From CAYWBU01 sp942491525 (GTDB taxonomy: Bacteria > Desulfobacterota > Desulfomonilia > UBA1062): DNA of 64,000 nucleotides. Both the position numbers and the translations under genes were made by a program. Location of the stretch: contig CALOBW010000064.1 of assembly GCA_942491525.1 (NCBI GenBank), forward strand, positions 62,001-126,000, given 5' to 3'. The notes under the pieces were generated by a model. It searched no databases. It was not told where the DNA came from and saw only the letters and a program-made list of their open reading frames with translations. This document shows positions 36,280-44,199 of this stretch, one piece after another; within the stretch, counting starts at the first letter, position 1; each line of letters opens with the position of its first letter.

Positions 36280-36288
36280 GAGGATTAA

Positions 36289-37713
36289 TTGGATAATAAG
36301 AGTCAGGCAACAATTGGCATTAAGGTTTTCATGGCTACCATTCTTTTGTTGGCCGTTCTTATTGCTGTGGCTGGAGGCGCCAGCTACGTTATTCCCGCCG
36401 GAAGCTTCAGCGAACAGATCGTCAATGGTGAGGCCGTTCAGGTCTACCAGCAGATTGATCAGACGCCGCTGCCTGTCTGGAAGATTGCTCTCTCGCCAAT
36501 CATGTGCCTTACAGGCGAGACCAAAGGGCAGATAATTTTCATAATCGCCTTCATCTTTTTTATTGGCGGCAGCTTTGCCATCATGAACCATAGCGGCATA
36601 CTGTCCCAGCTATTATCCGATCTTGTTGAGCGCTTCTCGCATCACAAGACTCTCTTTCTGGTGGTCAATATCTGCCTCTTCTCGGTGATGGGCTCCTGTC
36701 TGGGCATTCTCGAAGAGCTGGTTCCCATGGTTCTGATATTTGTCCCCTTGGCCTATCGCATGGGTTGGGATTCAATTACCGGATTGGCCATACCCTTTCT
36801 GTCGGCCGGCTTCGGTTTCGCCGCCGCAACCTTTAATCCTTTTACCGTCGGTACCGCCCAGCGGCTGGCTGAAGTTCAGATTTTTTCCGGGTTAGCTCTG
36901 CGCGCGCCTTTTTTTGTCATATCCACGCTTTGTGTGATCGGTTACCTGCTCTGGTATACTAAACGTATTGAAACTGACCCCAGCAAGAGTGCAACTTATG
37001 CCATGGATCAGAAGGTGCGGCACCTGCTTGAACTTGATGATTTTAAGGGATTTGATGGAAACCATAGGGCTGCGTACCTTTGGATGGGGTTCTGTTTTTT
37101 GTTGATCGTGGCCGTGGTGATGCTGGGTCCGTTCATTTCGGTACTGCAGCAGCTCGCGTTCCCGTTAATAGCTCTGATTTTTGTGATTATGGGTTTTGGT
37201 GTCGGGTTCTGTTCGGGTAACTCTGCCAAGCGGGTATTTAAGTTCTTTCTGAGTGGTCTTGCTGACTTCTCGCCGGCAATTATTCTCATCCTGATGGCTA
37301 GTGCCGTTGGTTATCTGATTAATGAAGGTAACATCATGGACACCATACTTAACCATATCGCCAGTCGGGCTCAATATATGGGTAGTGAGGCCGCGGTGCT
37401 CTCTATCTTCGGGGTGCAGATGGCAATTAATTTCTTTATCCCATCCGGTTCGGGGCAGGCTTTTCTGACTATCCCTATTCTGGCGCCTCTGGGGGACCTG
37501 ATCGGCATTACAAGGCAGACCGTGGTCCTGGCTTATCAGTTCGGTGATGGTTTCTCAAATCTCTTCTGGCCCACCAATCCGACCCTGCTCATTTCGTTGG
37601 GTCTGGCGGGTGTCAGTTATAAAGATTGGTTCAAATGGGTTCTGCCGATCCAGTTGGTGCTACTTTTGATCTGTATTGCTTTCCTTATGCTTGCAGTCAA
37701 TATCGGTTTTTAA
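36289..37713 (+). CDS. YfcC/DcuC-type membrane transporter
   Basis: 474 aa, about 11-12 membrane segments. N-terminal segment VLIAVAGGASYVIPAGSF is typical of the YfcC subgroup (compare the phrase Y-V-I-P-A-G-x-F), with GSCLGILEELVPMVLIFVPLAYRMGWD and NFFIPSGSGQAFLTIPILAPLGDL, the second re-entrant motif. Family members are linked to C4-dicarboxylate, basic amino acid or peptide transport. Starts with TTG 36289 after TAGGAGGA; nine bases from the M20 gene, which suggests import of the peptidase substrate. Confidence 0.88.
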   Translation: MDNKSQATIGIKVFMATILLLAVLIAVAGGASYVIPAGSFSEQIVNGEAVQVYQQIDQTPLPVWKIALSPIMCLTGETKGQIIFIIAFIFFIGGSFAIMNHSGILSQLLSDLVERFSHHKTLFLVVNICLFSVMGSCLGILEELVPMVLIFVPLAYRMGWDSITGLAIPFLSAGFGFAAATFNPFTVGTAQRLAEVQIFSGLALRAPFFVISTLCVIGYLLWYTKRIETDPSKSATYAMDQKVRHLLELDDFKGFDGNHRAAYLWMGFCFLLIVAVVMLGPFISVLQQLAFPLIALIFVIMGFGVGFCSGNSAKRVFKFFLSGLADFSPAIILILMASAVGYLINEGNIMDTILNHIASRAQYMGSEAAVLSIFGVQMAINFFIPSGSGQAFLTIPILAPLGDLIGITRQTVVLAYQFGDGFSNLFWPTNPTLLISLGLAGVSYKDWFKWVLPIQLVLLLICIAFLMLAVNIGF

Positions 37714-37855
37714 TGATTGCAGCTATTGAGATGGTCCGCTATATCGGCTCGTTGCGCTGAACCGCCACTTTTATACAGAATTTCGTTTATGTACATGACC
37801 CCTTGGCTCGATAAGTCTTATTACAGCATAGGATGTGCGGAGAAAGGAGTCAGGG

Positions 37856-38356
37856 ATGGCCTCAGCATTAAGTGCAGCACAGGATTATATCGACCAGCTT
37901 TTGCGCTGGAACAGGCCTAATAAGGAACGCATCAGCAGTTTTGACTTTGCGCGCCTGCCGCAATTTTTCCCGGAATCTCTTCTTGCCAGGGTATCGGCGG
38001 TGGTCGTTGATCAGATACCGCTGCCTGAAGAAGCCGCATTTGGTTGCAACGGGTTATTGAAAGCTGATGGCGGCGAGTTTGTAGGGATGACCTATCTTGA
38101 TACATATTTCATCAAGTCGGGTTATGAGATGAATGAGGCTGTACACTTTCATGAGCTCGTTCATGTAATCCAGTGGCTCTATCTCGGCTTTGACAGGTTT
38201 ATGGACCTATATATGACGGGCATGCTTCGCTATGGATACCGCAATTGTCCCGTGGAGGCTATTGCATATCATCACCAGGCCAGATTTGAAGCCGGGGCCG
38301 AACCATATGATGTGGCGGCCGAAGTTTGTGGCCTCCTGCATAAACTGGTCAGGTAA
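37856..38356 (+). CDS. Small HExxH metalloprotease-like protein of unknown function
   Basis: 166 aa from ATG 37856 (AAAGGAG at 37843-37849). The zincin motif is FHELVHVIQW (H99, E100, H103), with a possible third ligand in the helix CPVEAIAYHHQARFE. No signal peptide or membrane segment, so the protein is cytoplasmic. The HELVHVxQ form occurs in several putative peptidases (MtfA-like and DUF4157-like groups), but the rest does not match either clearly. It overlaps the convergent PilZ gene by 8 bases. Confidence 0.75.
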   Translation: MASALSAAQDYIDQLLRWNRPNKERISSFDFARLPQFFPESLLARVSAVVVDQIPLPEEAAFGCNGLLKADGGEFVGMTYLDTYFIKSGYEMNEAVHFHELVHVIQWLYLGFDRFMDLYMTGMLRYGYRNCPVEAIAYHHQARFEAGAEPYDVAAEVCGLLHKLVR

Positions 38357-38996
38357 ATACATAGTTGGCTATGAGTTCATGAATTCGCGATTCTACGGCG
38401 ATGAACTCGATTCCCAAGTATAGCTCCCGGCGGCTGCGGGATATATTCTTGACGCTGCCTACAACAAGATGGGAGCCGTCGATGCCCGGGAATTGGCATA
38501 GGATTGAGGCCTGATCGTCAATGTGGATCGATGGGGTGTCCTGATTTGTTTTAATCAGGCAGCGGCATCCATTCTCGCTGACATCTATGATGGTGCTGCT
38601 CAGTTCTGGATGGTCGTTGATCTGCATCTTGGCTGGCAGGTAGCTTTCCACTCTTCGGTGATGCCGCAGTTCATGATGTTCGATTATCTTGGGATACTGC
38701 AGGAAGAGCAGACGAAATGGGGATTGGATAATCTCAATCAGCTTGGTCTGAAAACCATAGACAGTGCCGTGATAGAGGTAACGCACGATTATCTCGGCCC
38801 CGGGTACCAGCTTGAATTTGATTGAGGTGAATGATTTGGGTGCTTTGATAATCAGATAGTCGCTGTGCTCCATGCCGACAACATAGCTCTGAAGCGGGTA
38901 GGCGATCCCTTCAACTTTGAGTTGGATCTGAATTCCAATGTCCAGGTCAAAGTTCTGTGTATATGAAAAGATGTCTTCACTGTTCTCGCTAAGCAT
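38349..38996 (-). CDS. PilZ domain protein, YcgR-like two-domain c-di-GMP receptor
   Basis: 215 aa. The N-terminal about 105 residues form a YcgR/PilZN-type beta domain; the C-terminal PilZ domain has the c-di-GMP motif RHHRRVES (R-x3-R) and IIDVSENGCRC (D-x-S-x2-G). Such proteins link c-di-GMP to flagellar braking or surface behaviour. A diguanylate cyclase gene lies about 600 bases away. AGGAGT precedes the ATG. Confidence 0.88.
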   Translation of the reverse strand: MLSENSEDIFSYTQNFDLDIGIQIQLKVEGIAYPLQSYVVGMEHSDYLIIKAPKSFTSIKFKLVPGAEIIVRYLYHGTVYGFQTKLIEIIQSPFRLLFLQYPKIIEHHELRHHRRVESYLPAKMQINDHPELSSTIIDVSENGCRCLIKTNQDTPSIHIDDQASILCQFPGIDGSHLVVGSVKNISRSRRELYLGIEFIAVESRIHELIANYVFT

Positions 38997-39070
38997 GACA
39001 ACTCCTGTACATGGGATAAGATAATATTAATTGTTGCTTTAGGCTTAACAAGTAGGTTGGGGCGGGCAAT

Positions 39071-39096
39071 AAAAAAGGCAGACCAAAAGGTCTGCC
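39071..39096 (-). terminator. Intrinsic terminator of tRNA-Phe
   Basis: On the - strand GGCAGACC-TTTT-GGTCTGCC forms an 8-bp stem with a four-base loop, followed by TTTTTT, 13 bases after the tRNA 3' end. Confidence 0.92.
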
Positions 39097-39109
39097 TAAA
39101 ATATGCGAT

Positions 39110-39185
39110 TGGTGCCGAGGGACAGAATCGAACTGCCGACACGGGGATTTTCAATCCCCTGCTCTACCGACTGAGCTACCTCGGC
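39110..39185 (-). tRNA. tRNA-Phe (anticodon GAA)
   Basis: Acceptor stem GCCGAGG/CCTCGGC, discriminator A and encoded CCA. D arm with AGCTCAGTCGGTAGAGC, anticodon stem GGGGA/TCCCC around the loop TTGAAAA (anticodon GAA), and T loop TTCGATT. 76 bases. Confidence 0.98.
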
Positions 39186-39222
39186 TCGACGTGTGATTAA
39201 CTATTGGATTTGGATGGTGATG

Positions 39223-39492
39223 TCAAGAGTTTTTATCGTCATCAAACTCAAAAGATTCAAGGTTTTCATCTTCGGTTAAAATATCATCGGAAGGCACTTC
39301 AGACGAGCTCGTCAGAAGGTCTTTTTCTTCGCCGCCAACCCTGCCGACTGCAAATCCATCTTCGGTTACATCTATCTTGGGCGGTTTGGTGTAGATGTTT
39401 AATTTAATTTTAGAGGGGACAAGATCATCGCCGCAGCTACGGCATCGGTCAAGGTAGTCAAAACTGGTATAGCCACATTTTGCGCATCTCAT
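39223..39492 (-). CDS. Small zinc-ribbon protein with acidic tail
   Basis: 89 aa. N-terminal MRCAKCGYTSFDYLDRC followed by SCG gives a C-x2-C...C-x2-C zinc ribbon (residues 3-21). The rest is polar, with an acidic C-terminus (EDENLESFEFDDDK), probably disordered. Similar small proteins are frequent in deltaproteobacteria with no known role. A very strong ribosome site (AGGAGGTG on the - strand) precedes the ATG. Confidence 0.75.
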   Translation of the reverse strand: MRCAKCGYTSFDYLDRCRSCGDDLVPSKIKLNIYTKPPKIDVTEDGFAVGRVGGEEKDLLTSSSEVPSDDILTEDENLESFEFDDDKNS

Positions 39493-39600
39493 TTTTTAAA
39501 ACACCTCCTGTGTAATCTATGAATCTATCGGAATTGTACTGAGCGATCATTAATTTATTTATGCCTGGAATATGAAAAGTCCATATTATGCGGTGGTTTT

Positions 39601-40617
39601 TTAGCAAGCGACGCGGTTGCGGCCGCTGTTCTTGCAGGCATATAGGGCCGTGTCAGCGCGATTGACGAAAGTGTCCCAGGCTTCGCCGACAAGGTAGGTT
39701 GATACTCCAATTGAGATAGTCACATTGAGGCAGGCGTTGATGTTCTTCTGGGGCCAGTTGATTGCGGCAAAGCTGCTGCGGATTTTTTCGGCAACGATTG
39801 TGGCGCCGGCAAGATCAGTGTCGGGCAGGATAACCACAAATTCTTCGCCGCCGAAGCGGGCCAGAAAGTCACGCCCCTTGATGCAGTCCTTGATGTGTTC
39901 TGCCGTGGCCACCAATACCTTGTCGCCCACTAGATGGCCGTGATTGTCATTGATCGCCTTGAAATGATCGATGTCGAGCAGCAACATCGATAGTTGCCGA
40001 TCCTCGTTGCGTGCCAGCATGGTCTCTTTGCTTAGCTTTGCATCGAAGGCGCGACGGTTGGCGATGCCGGTCAGCGGATCGGTGGTTGCCTGCTGGCGGG
40101 CTTTTTCCAGATCGCCGCGCAGGGTGTCAACCTCCTGGGAGATCGTGTGCAAGCGGCTTTGCAGGTGGCTAGTCGAGTGTCCTACATCGCGGGTATCGCT
40201 GATGATGTCGCCGATTAAGCCGCGCAAGCTCTGGTTGTTGTCAATGTCCTCGACGATTTGCTGGGCAAAGTCATCAAGTTTGTCGTTATAGCGGCTGATG
40301 TCACCGCCGGTCTCGACCACATGACGTATAATTTCAGAAAGAATGTTCTGGGTTCTGCTTCTGACCTTGTCGAGTAGAGCTTTGTTGGAGTCTACAATGT
40401 AGCGTTTGTAAAGGCTTTTGCAGATTTCAGGGGTTATTGGCTGCTCATTGTTGACGAAGTTGTTGATGGCCTGGGACAGGGGCTTGTTGTGGCCAGAAAC
40501 ATATTCATACCAAAGGCGGTAGTTGGCTGGATCGCACGGCAGCTGATACTGCCCCAAATATTTTAGTGTTAAACGGAGATACTCACTGGACTCCTCTAGA
40601 GTATGTGAATATTTCAT
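39601..40617 (-). CDS. Diguanylate cyclase with helical sensor/linker domain
   Basis: 338 aa from ATG 40617 (AGGGG at proper distance; an ATG four codons upstream is also possible). The N-terminal half is helical, opening with LPCDPANYRLWYEYVSG, a pattern common in cyclases that lack a membrane anchor. The GGDEF domain holds TDPLTGIANRRAFDA, LLLDIDHFKAINDNHGH and RFGGEEFVVILP, so it should make c-di-GMP. At the inhibitory-site position I read K-G-R-D instead of R-x-x-D, so product inhibition may be absent. No EAL domain. Confidence 0.93.
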   Translation of the reverse strand: MKYSHTLEESSEYLRLTLKYLGQYQLPCDPANYRLWYEYVSGHNKPLSQAINNFVNNEQPITPEICKSLYKRYIVDSNKALLDKVRSRTQNILSEIIRHVVETGGDISRYNDKLDDFAQQIVEDIDNNQSLRGLIGDIISDTRDVGHSTSHLQSRLHTISQEVDTLRGDLEKARQQATTDPLTGIANRRAFDAKLSKETMLARNEDRQLSMLLLDIDHFKAINDNHGHLVGDKVLVATAEHIKDCIKGRDFLARFGGEEFVVILPDTDLAGATIVAEKIRSSFAAINWPQKNINACLNVTISIGVSTYLVGEAWDTFVNRADTALYACKNSGRNRVAC

Positions 40618-40736
40618 ATCACCCCTCATCAAATACCCCTGGGTAAAAATATTTAAAAACAATATGCTATTCATATCGTTATTGCAAATGAAAAGCTTTA
40701 TATATTAGATCAGGTTAGATTCGCGAGGAGGTTTTG

Positions 40737-41102
40737 ATGGATTCAAATCCGCGTATTTTAATTTGGAATATTGAGGCTGAAGATCAACGTGCGCTAACGG
40801 AGATTTCTGAAAACTGCAATGCGCCGCAGCCCACGGTTGTGGCTGCCGATCAGGGCCAGCTGCTGGTTCATGAACTGTTGTTTGAGGATAAACATGGTGC
40901 TGAGATTGATAATTCTGAGCGGCTGGTACTTTTTTTCAACGTGCAGGGCGAGACTATCGAGCAGATCATGGCCGCAGTCAGGGCCAGCGGAATGTTGAGG
41001 CCCATCTATGCGGTGGTCACCGAGCAGAACATCAATTGGCGTTTTAATGATCTGCTCGATGAGCTGGTGCGTGAGCGCGAGGCCTTTGCTAATCGTTCTT
41101 GA
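40737..41102 (+). CDS. DUF3783 domain protein
   Basis: 121 aa from ATG 40737 (GAGGAGG at 40724-40730). The middle and C-terminal part LVLFFNVQGETIEQIMAAVRAS ... PIYAVVTEQNINWRFNDLLDEL fits the DUF3783 pattern, in which a predicted alpha/beta core ends with T-x-x-N-x-x-W-x-x-x-x-L-L-x-E-L. The function of this family is not known. Divergent from the diguanylate cyclase and convergent with a hypothetical gene, with a 14-base overlap of the 3' ends. Confidence 0.75.
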   Translation: MDSNPRILIWNIEAEDQRALTEISENCNAPQPTVVAADQGQLLVHELLFEDKHGAEIDNSERLVLFFNVQGETIEQIMAAVRASGMLRPIYAVVTEQNINWRFNDLLDELVREREAFANRS

Positions 41103-41523
41103 GCACGATGTTTGAAAGCTGGTGCTCTTCAAACTCAGTTGCGTAGCGCTCGATGGCGGCGGCGCTAGACTCTTCGAGATCTTCGGGTGTCAGCAGAGCG
41201 GCCCGCTCGGGAGAGAGCTTCTTGAGGGTGTCGCGCTGGCCAAGGCGCACGGCCAGTTCATCCCAGAATAGGGTGTTGTTGTAGTTTTCGATCAGCTCCT
41301 GAATTTTGGTCTGGTCGAGAAACTCCGCCGAGTGGTAGAATTGCTCGCCGTCCTCTTCGACCAGCTCCTTGAGACCGAAATCCTTGGCCATTGAGAGCAG
41401 GAATTGTTCGCTCTCCAGGAATCTCTCGCTGGAGTCGATGGCGAAGGCCTCGACCATCCAGCGGGCAGCATAGCTCATCTCAAGCAGTTCACGGTACTGT
41501 TTCTTGGTAATGTTAATTTTCAT
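41089..41523 (-). CDS. Hypothetical acidic helical protein at the end of the carD operon
   Basis: 144 aa, rich in Glu, Leu and Ala, likely all-helical and cytoplasmic. I recognise no motif. It opens ITKKQYRELLEMSYAARWMVEAF and contains GLKELVEEDGEQFYHSAEFL. It overlaps the Kdo-kinase gene by 11 bases and therefore is translated with it. Overlap with the convergent DUF3783 gene is 14 bases. A conserved unknown of deltaproteobacteria is possible but not checked. Confidence 0.7.
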   Translation of the reverse strand: MKINITKKQYRELLEMSYAARWMVEAFAIDSSERFLESEQFLLSMAKDFGLKELVEEDGEQFYHSAEFLDQTKIQELIENYNNTLFWDELAVRLGQRDTLKKLSPERAALLTPEDLEESSAAAIERYATEFEEHQLSNIVLKND

Positions 41524-42202
41524 AGCCTTCCTCTAGTGCGTTCTGCCAACCGTCGGGCAGAGTGATGCGTCCTTTTTTTATCCACTTGTTGCAGGATCGG
41601 ATGTAGCGATTCAGGTTGCGCGCCTTCATTTTTTCGCCCAATTGCTGATGATGGCTGGCGGCATCCAGATCCAGCAGCATTGGTTTCAGCTCGTGGTCCA
41701 GCAGGATGTTCTTGATGTGCAGGTCGGCATGGTAGATGTTGAGATCGTGCATCTTGCGGATCAGTCGGCCGGTCCGGTGCATGATGACGTTGCATTCAGC
41801 GCTGTCGCGCTCCATGCGAGTCAGGAAATCCTCAGAGTCGGGCACCAGGCGGCTGATGACCGCAATGTTGCAGAAGATGCCCTGGCGCACAATGCGAATG
41901 GCCAGAATCTCGGGTGTCTTGATCCCGGCTTCGCGTAGATAACAGCTGATGTTGAGTTCGCGCAGGCTGCGCGACGGATTGAGGAAACGCTCGCCGGTGA
42001 TTTTACGCAGCGCACCGCCGTGACTCAGATGGCGCACCACCAGGTCGGGCTCGATAGTATTTATGACTGTCCGTCCGCGCATGTTTGAAGGCTGCCCGAT
42101 CCTGCCGGTAAAGGGGATTAGCTCCCGTAGTCTATCCTCGCTTTTAAGGTAGATGATGCGCGAGCCGGATTGTTCAATAACGTCGTAATTTTCAGGTATC
42201 AT
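41513..42202 (-). CDS. kdkA: 3-deoxy-D-manno-octulosonic acid kinase / LPS kinase family
   Basis: 229 aa. A small protein-kinase-like fold: RHLSHGGALRKIT (glycine-rich ATP site), SRLVPDSEDFL hinge, the catalytic loop YHADLHIKNILLD (H-x-D-x4-N) and metal motif LLDLDAA. This is the Kdo kinase / WaaP type, which phosphorylates the Kdo or heptose sugars of the LPS inner core at the cytoplasmic face. It supports a Gram-negative outer membrane. Downstream of uvrB with no gap. Confidence 0.88.
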   Translation of the reverse strand: MIPENYDVIEQSGSRIIYLKSEDRLRELIPFTGRIGQPSNMRGRTVINTIEPDLVVRHLSHGGALRKITGERFLNPSRSLRELNISCYLREAGIKTPEILAIRIVRQGIFCNIAVISRLVPDSEDFLTRMERDSAECNVIMHRTGRLIRKMHDLNIYHADLHIKNILLDHELKPMLLDLDAASHHQQLGEKMKARNLNRYIRSCNKWIKKGRITLPDGWQNALEEGYEN

Positions 42203-44197
42203 CTATTTCCCCACGGCCATGGATATCTTCTTGAGACGCGTTATTTCATCCCGGTAGTTGGCCGCATCTTCAAATGCCAGGTCTTCGGCTGCCTTGAGCA
42301 TGGACTTCTCGAGCTCTTTGATGGTGTAGCTCAGCTCCTCAACTTCAACTTCGCCAAGTGATGTCTTAACTTTGGCAGCCACATCTCCATAATCTCTCTC
42401 ATAGATCGATGCCAGGATATCGCGGATGTTCTTCTCGATGGTTCTGGGGGTAATGCCATGCTCTTTGTTGTAGGCTTTCTGCTTTTCGCGGCGTCTGGCG
42501 GTCTCTCTGATGGCTGTTGCCATTGAGTCGGTTATTTTGTCACCGTACATGATGACGTGTCCGTGCACATTGCGGGCCGCGCGGCCGATCGTCTGGATCA
42601 GGGAGCGCTCCGATCTCAGGAAGCCCTCTTTATCGGCATCCATGATGGCCACCAGGGCGACTTCCGGGATATCTAGGCCCTCACGCAGCAGGTTGATGCC
42701 TATCAAAACATCAAACTTGCCTTCGCGCAGTCCTCTGACGATCTCGATGCGCTCCAGGGTGTCGATGTCGGAGTGCATGTACTTAACCTTAACTTTGAGG
42801 TTGTGGTAGTAGTCAGTCAGCTCCTCGGCCATGCGCTTGGTCAAAGTTGTGATCAGAACCCGGTGACCCAAATTGATCTCTTTTTCGATCTCGCGGTAGA
42901 GGTCGTCAACCTGGTTTGCGGCCGGTCGCACCTCGATCTCAGGGTCCAGCAGGCCGGTGGGACGCACAACCTGTTCGGCAATGTGCTCGCCGGCATGTTC
43001 CAGCTCATAGGGGCCCGGTGTTGCCGAGACGTAGACCAGGCGGTGCACCAGTTCATTGAACTCCTTGAACTGCAGCGGGCGGTTATCCAGCGCCGAGGGC
43101 AGGCGGAAGCCGTAGTCAACCAGGTTGGATTTGCGCGCAAAGTCCCCACGAAACATGCCGATCAGCTGCGGGATGGCCACATGCGACTCATCCAGGAAGA
43201 CGATGGCGTCCTCGGGCAGATAGTCCAGCAGGGTGGGTGGGGCCTGGCCGGGGCGGCGACCGGTCAGGTGGCGCGAGTAGTGCTCGATGCCCTTGCAGTG
43301 GCCGGCCTCCATCAGCATCTCAAGGTCGAAGTTGACGCGCTCCTCAATCCGCTGGGCCTCAATCAGGCGCTCCTGACTGCGGAAGTACTCAACCCGGTCT
43401 TTGCACTCCTTCTTGATCGTGCCGATGGCCTTCTGAATGTTCTCCTTGTAGGTCACATAGTGTGAGGCCGGATAGATCGGGAAGTGCTTGAGGCGTTCGA
43501 TCTTCTTGGAGGTCAGGGTGTCGATGTGCCAGATGGCTTCGATCTCGTCGCCGAAGAGTTCAACTCTCAGGGCGTGGTCCTCCTCGTGGACCGGGAAGAT
43601 GTCGATGGTGTCGCCGCGCACCCGGAAGGTGCCGCGGTGGAAGTCATAATCGTTGCGTTCGTACTGGATTTCAACCAGTTTTTTGAGGATCTCGTCGCGT
43701 GAGATCTCCTTGCCCTCCTCCAGGTAGAGCAGCATGTCGAAGTAGGCTTCGGGCGATCCCAGACCGTAGATGCAGGAGACAGAGGCGACAATGATGCAGT
43801 CGTGACGCTCGAAGAGGGCCCGGGTGGCCCGGTGGCGCAGCTTGTCGATATCCTCATTGATGGAGGAATCCTTCTCGATGTAGAGGTCGCGGGATGGCAC
43901 GTAGGCCTCGGGCTGGTAGTAGTCGTAGTAGCTGACGAAATATTCGACGGCGTTGTTGGGGAAGAGCTCCTTGAACTCGCCGTAGAGCTGGGCCGCCAGG
44001 ATCTTGTTGGGGGCCATGATCAGGGCCGGCCGGTTCATCTTTTCGATGATGCAGGCCATGGTGAAGGTTTTGCCGGAGCCGGTGACGCCCAGCAGAACCT
44101 GGTCGCGTACATCGGCTTCAATGTTGTGGCAAATTTTTTGAATAGCCCCGGGCTGGTCGCCCTGGGGCGTATATTCGGCTTTTAATTCAAAGTCCAT
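42203..44197 (-). CDS. uvrB: Excinuclease ABC subunit B
   Basis: 664 aa, standard length. Walker A GVTGSGKTFTMA, the beta-hairpin region YYDYYQPEAYVP, Walker B-type motif VFLDESHVAIPQ, helicase motifs GINLLREGLDIPEVALVAIMDADKEG and QTIGRAARNVHG, and the C-terminal UVR domain (ELEKSMLKAAEDLAFEDAA) that contacts UvrC. Nucleotide excision repair with UvrA and UvrC, which are not in the window. Two bases separate it from cysS. Confidence 0.99.
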   Translation of the reverse strand: MDFELKAEYTPQGDQPGAIQKICHNIEADVRDQVLLGVTGSGKTFTMACIIEKMNRPALIMAPNKILAAQLYGEFKELFPNNAVEYFVSYYDYYQPEAYVPSRDLYIEKDSSINEDIDKLRHRATRALFERHDCIIVASVSCIYGLGSPEAYFDMLLYLEEGKEISRDEILKKLVEIQYERNDYDFHRGTFRVRGDTIDIFPVHEEDHALRVELFGDEIEAIWHIDTLTSKKIERLKHFPIYPASHYVTYKENIQKAIGTIKKECKDRVEYFRSQERLIEAQRIEERVNFDLEMLMEAGHCKGIEHYSRHLTGRRPGQAPPTLLDYLPEDAIVFLDESHVAIPQLIGMFRGDFARKSNLVDYGFRLPSALDNRPLQFKEFNELVHRLVYVSATPGPYELEHAGEHIAEQVVRPTGLLDPEIEVRPAANQVDDLYREIEKEINLGHRVLITTLTKRMAEELTDYYHNLKVKVKYMHSDIDTLERIEIVRGLREGKFDVLIGINLLREGLDIPEVALVAIMDADKEGFLRSERSLIQTIGRAARNVHGHVIMYGDKITDSMATAIRETARRREKQKAYNKEHGITPRTIEKNIRDILASIYERDYGDVAAKVKTSLGEVEVEELSYTIKELEKSMLKAAEDLAFEDAANYRDEITRLKKISMAVGK

Positions 44198-44199
44198 TC

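Noticed and set aside
37717..37920. 67-codon open frame after the YfcC gene
   Set aside because: No ribosome site or motif; it runs into the well-supported HExxH gene in another frame.
42773..43465. 230-codon + strand frame opposite uvrB
   Set aside because: Product is Val/Gln/His-rich without any motif; opposite the strongly conserved uvrB gene.
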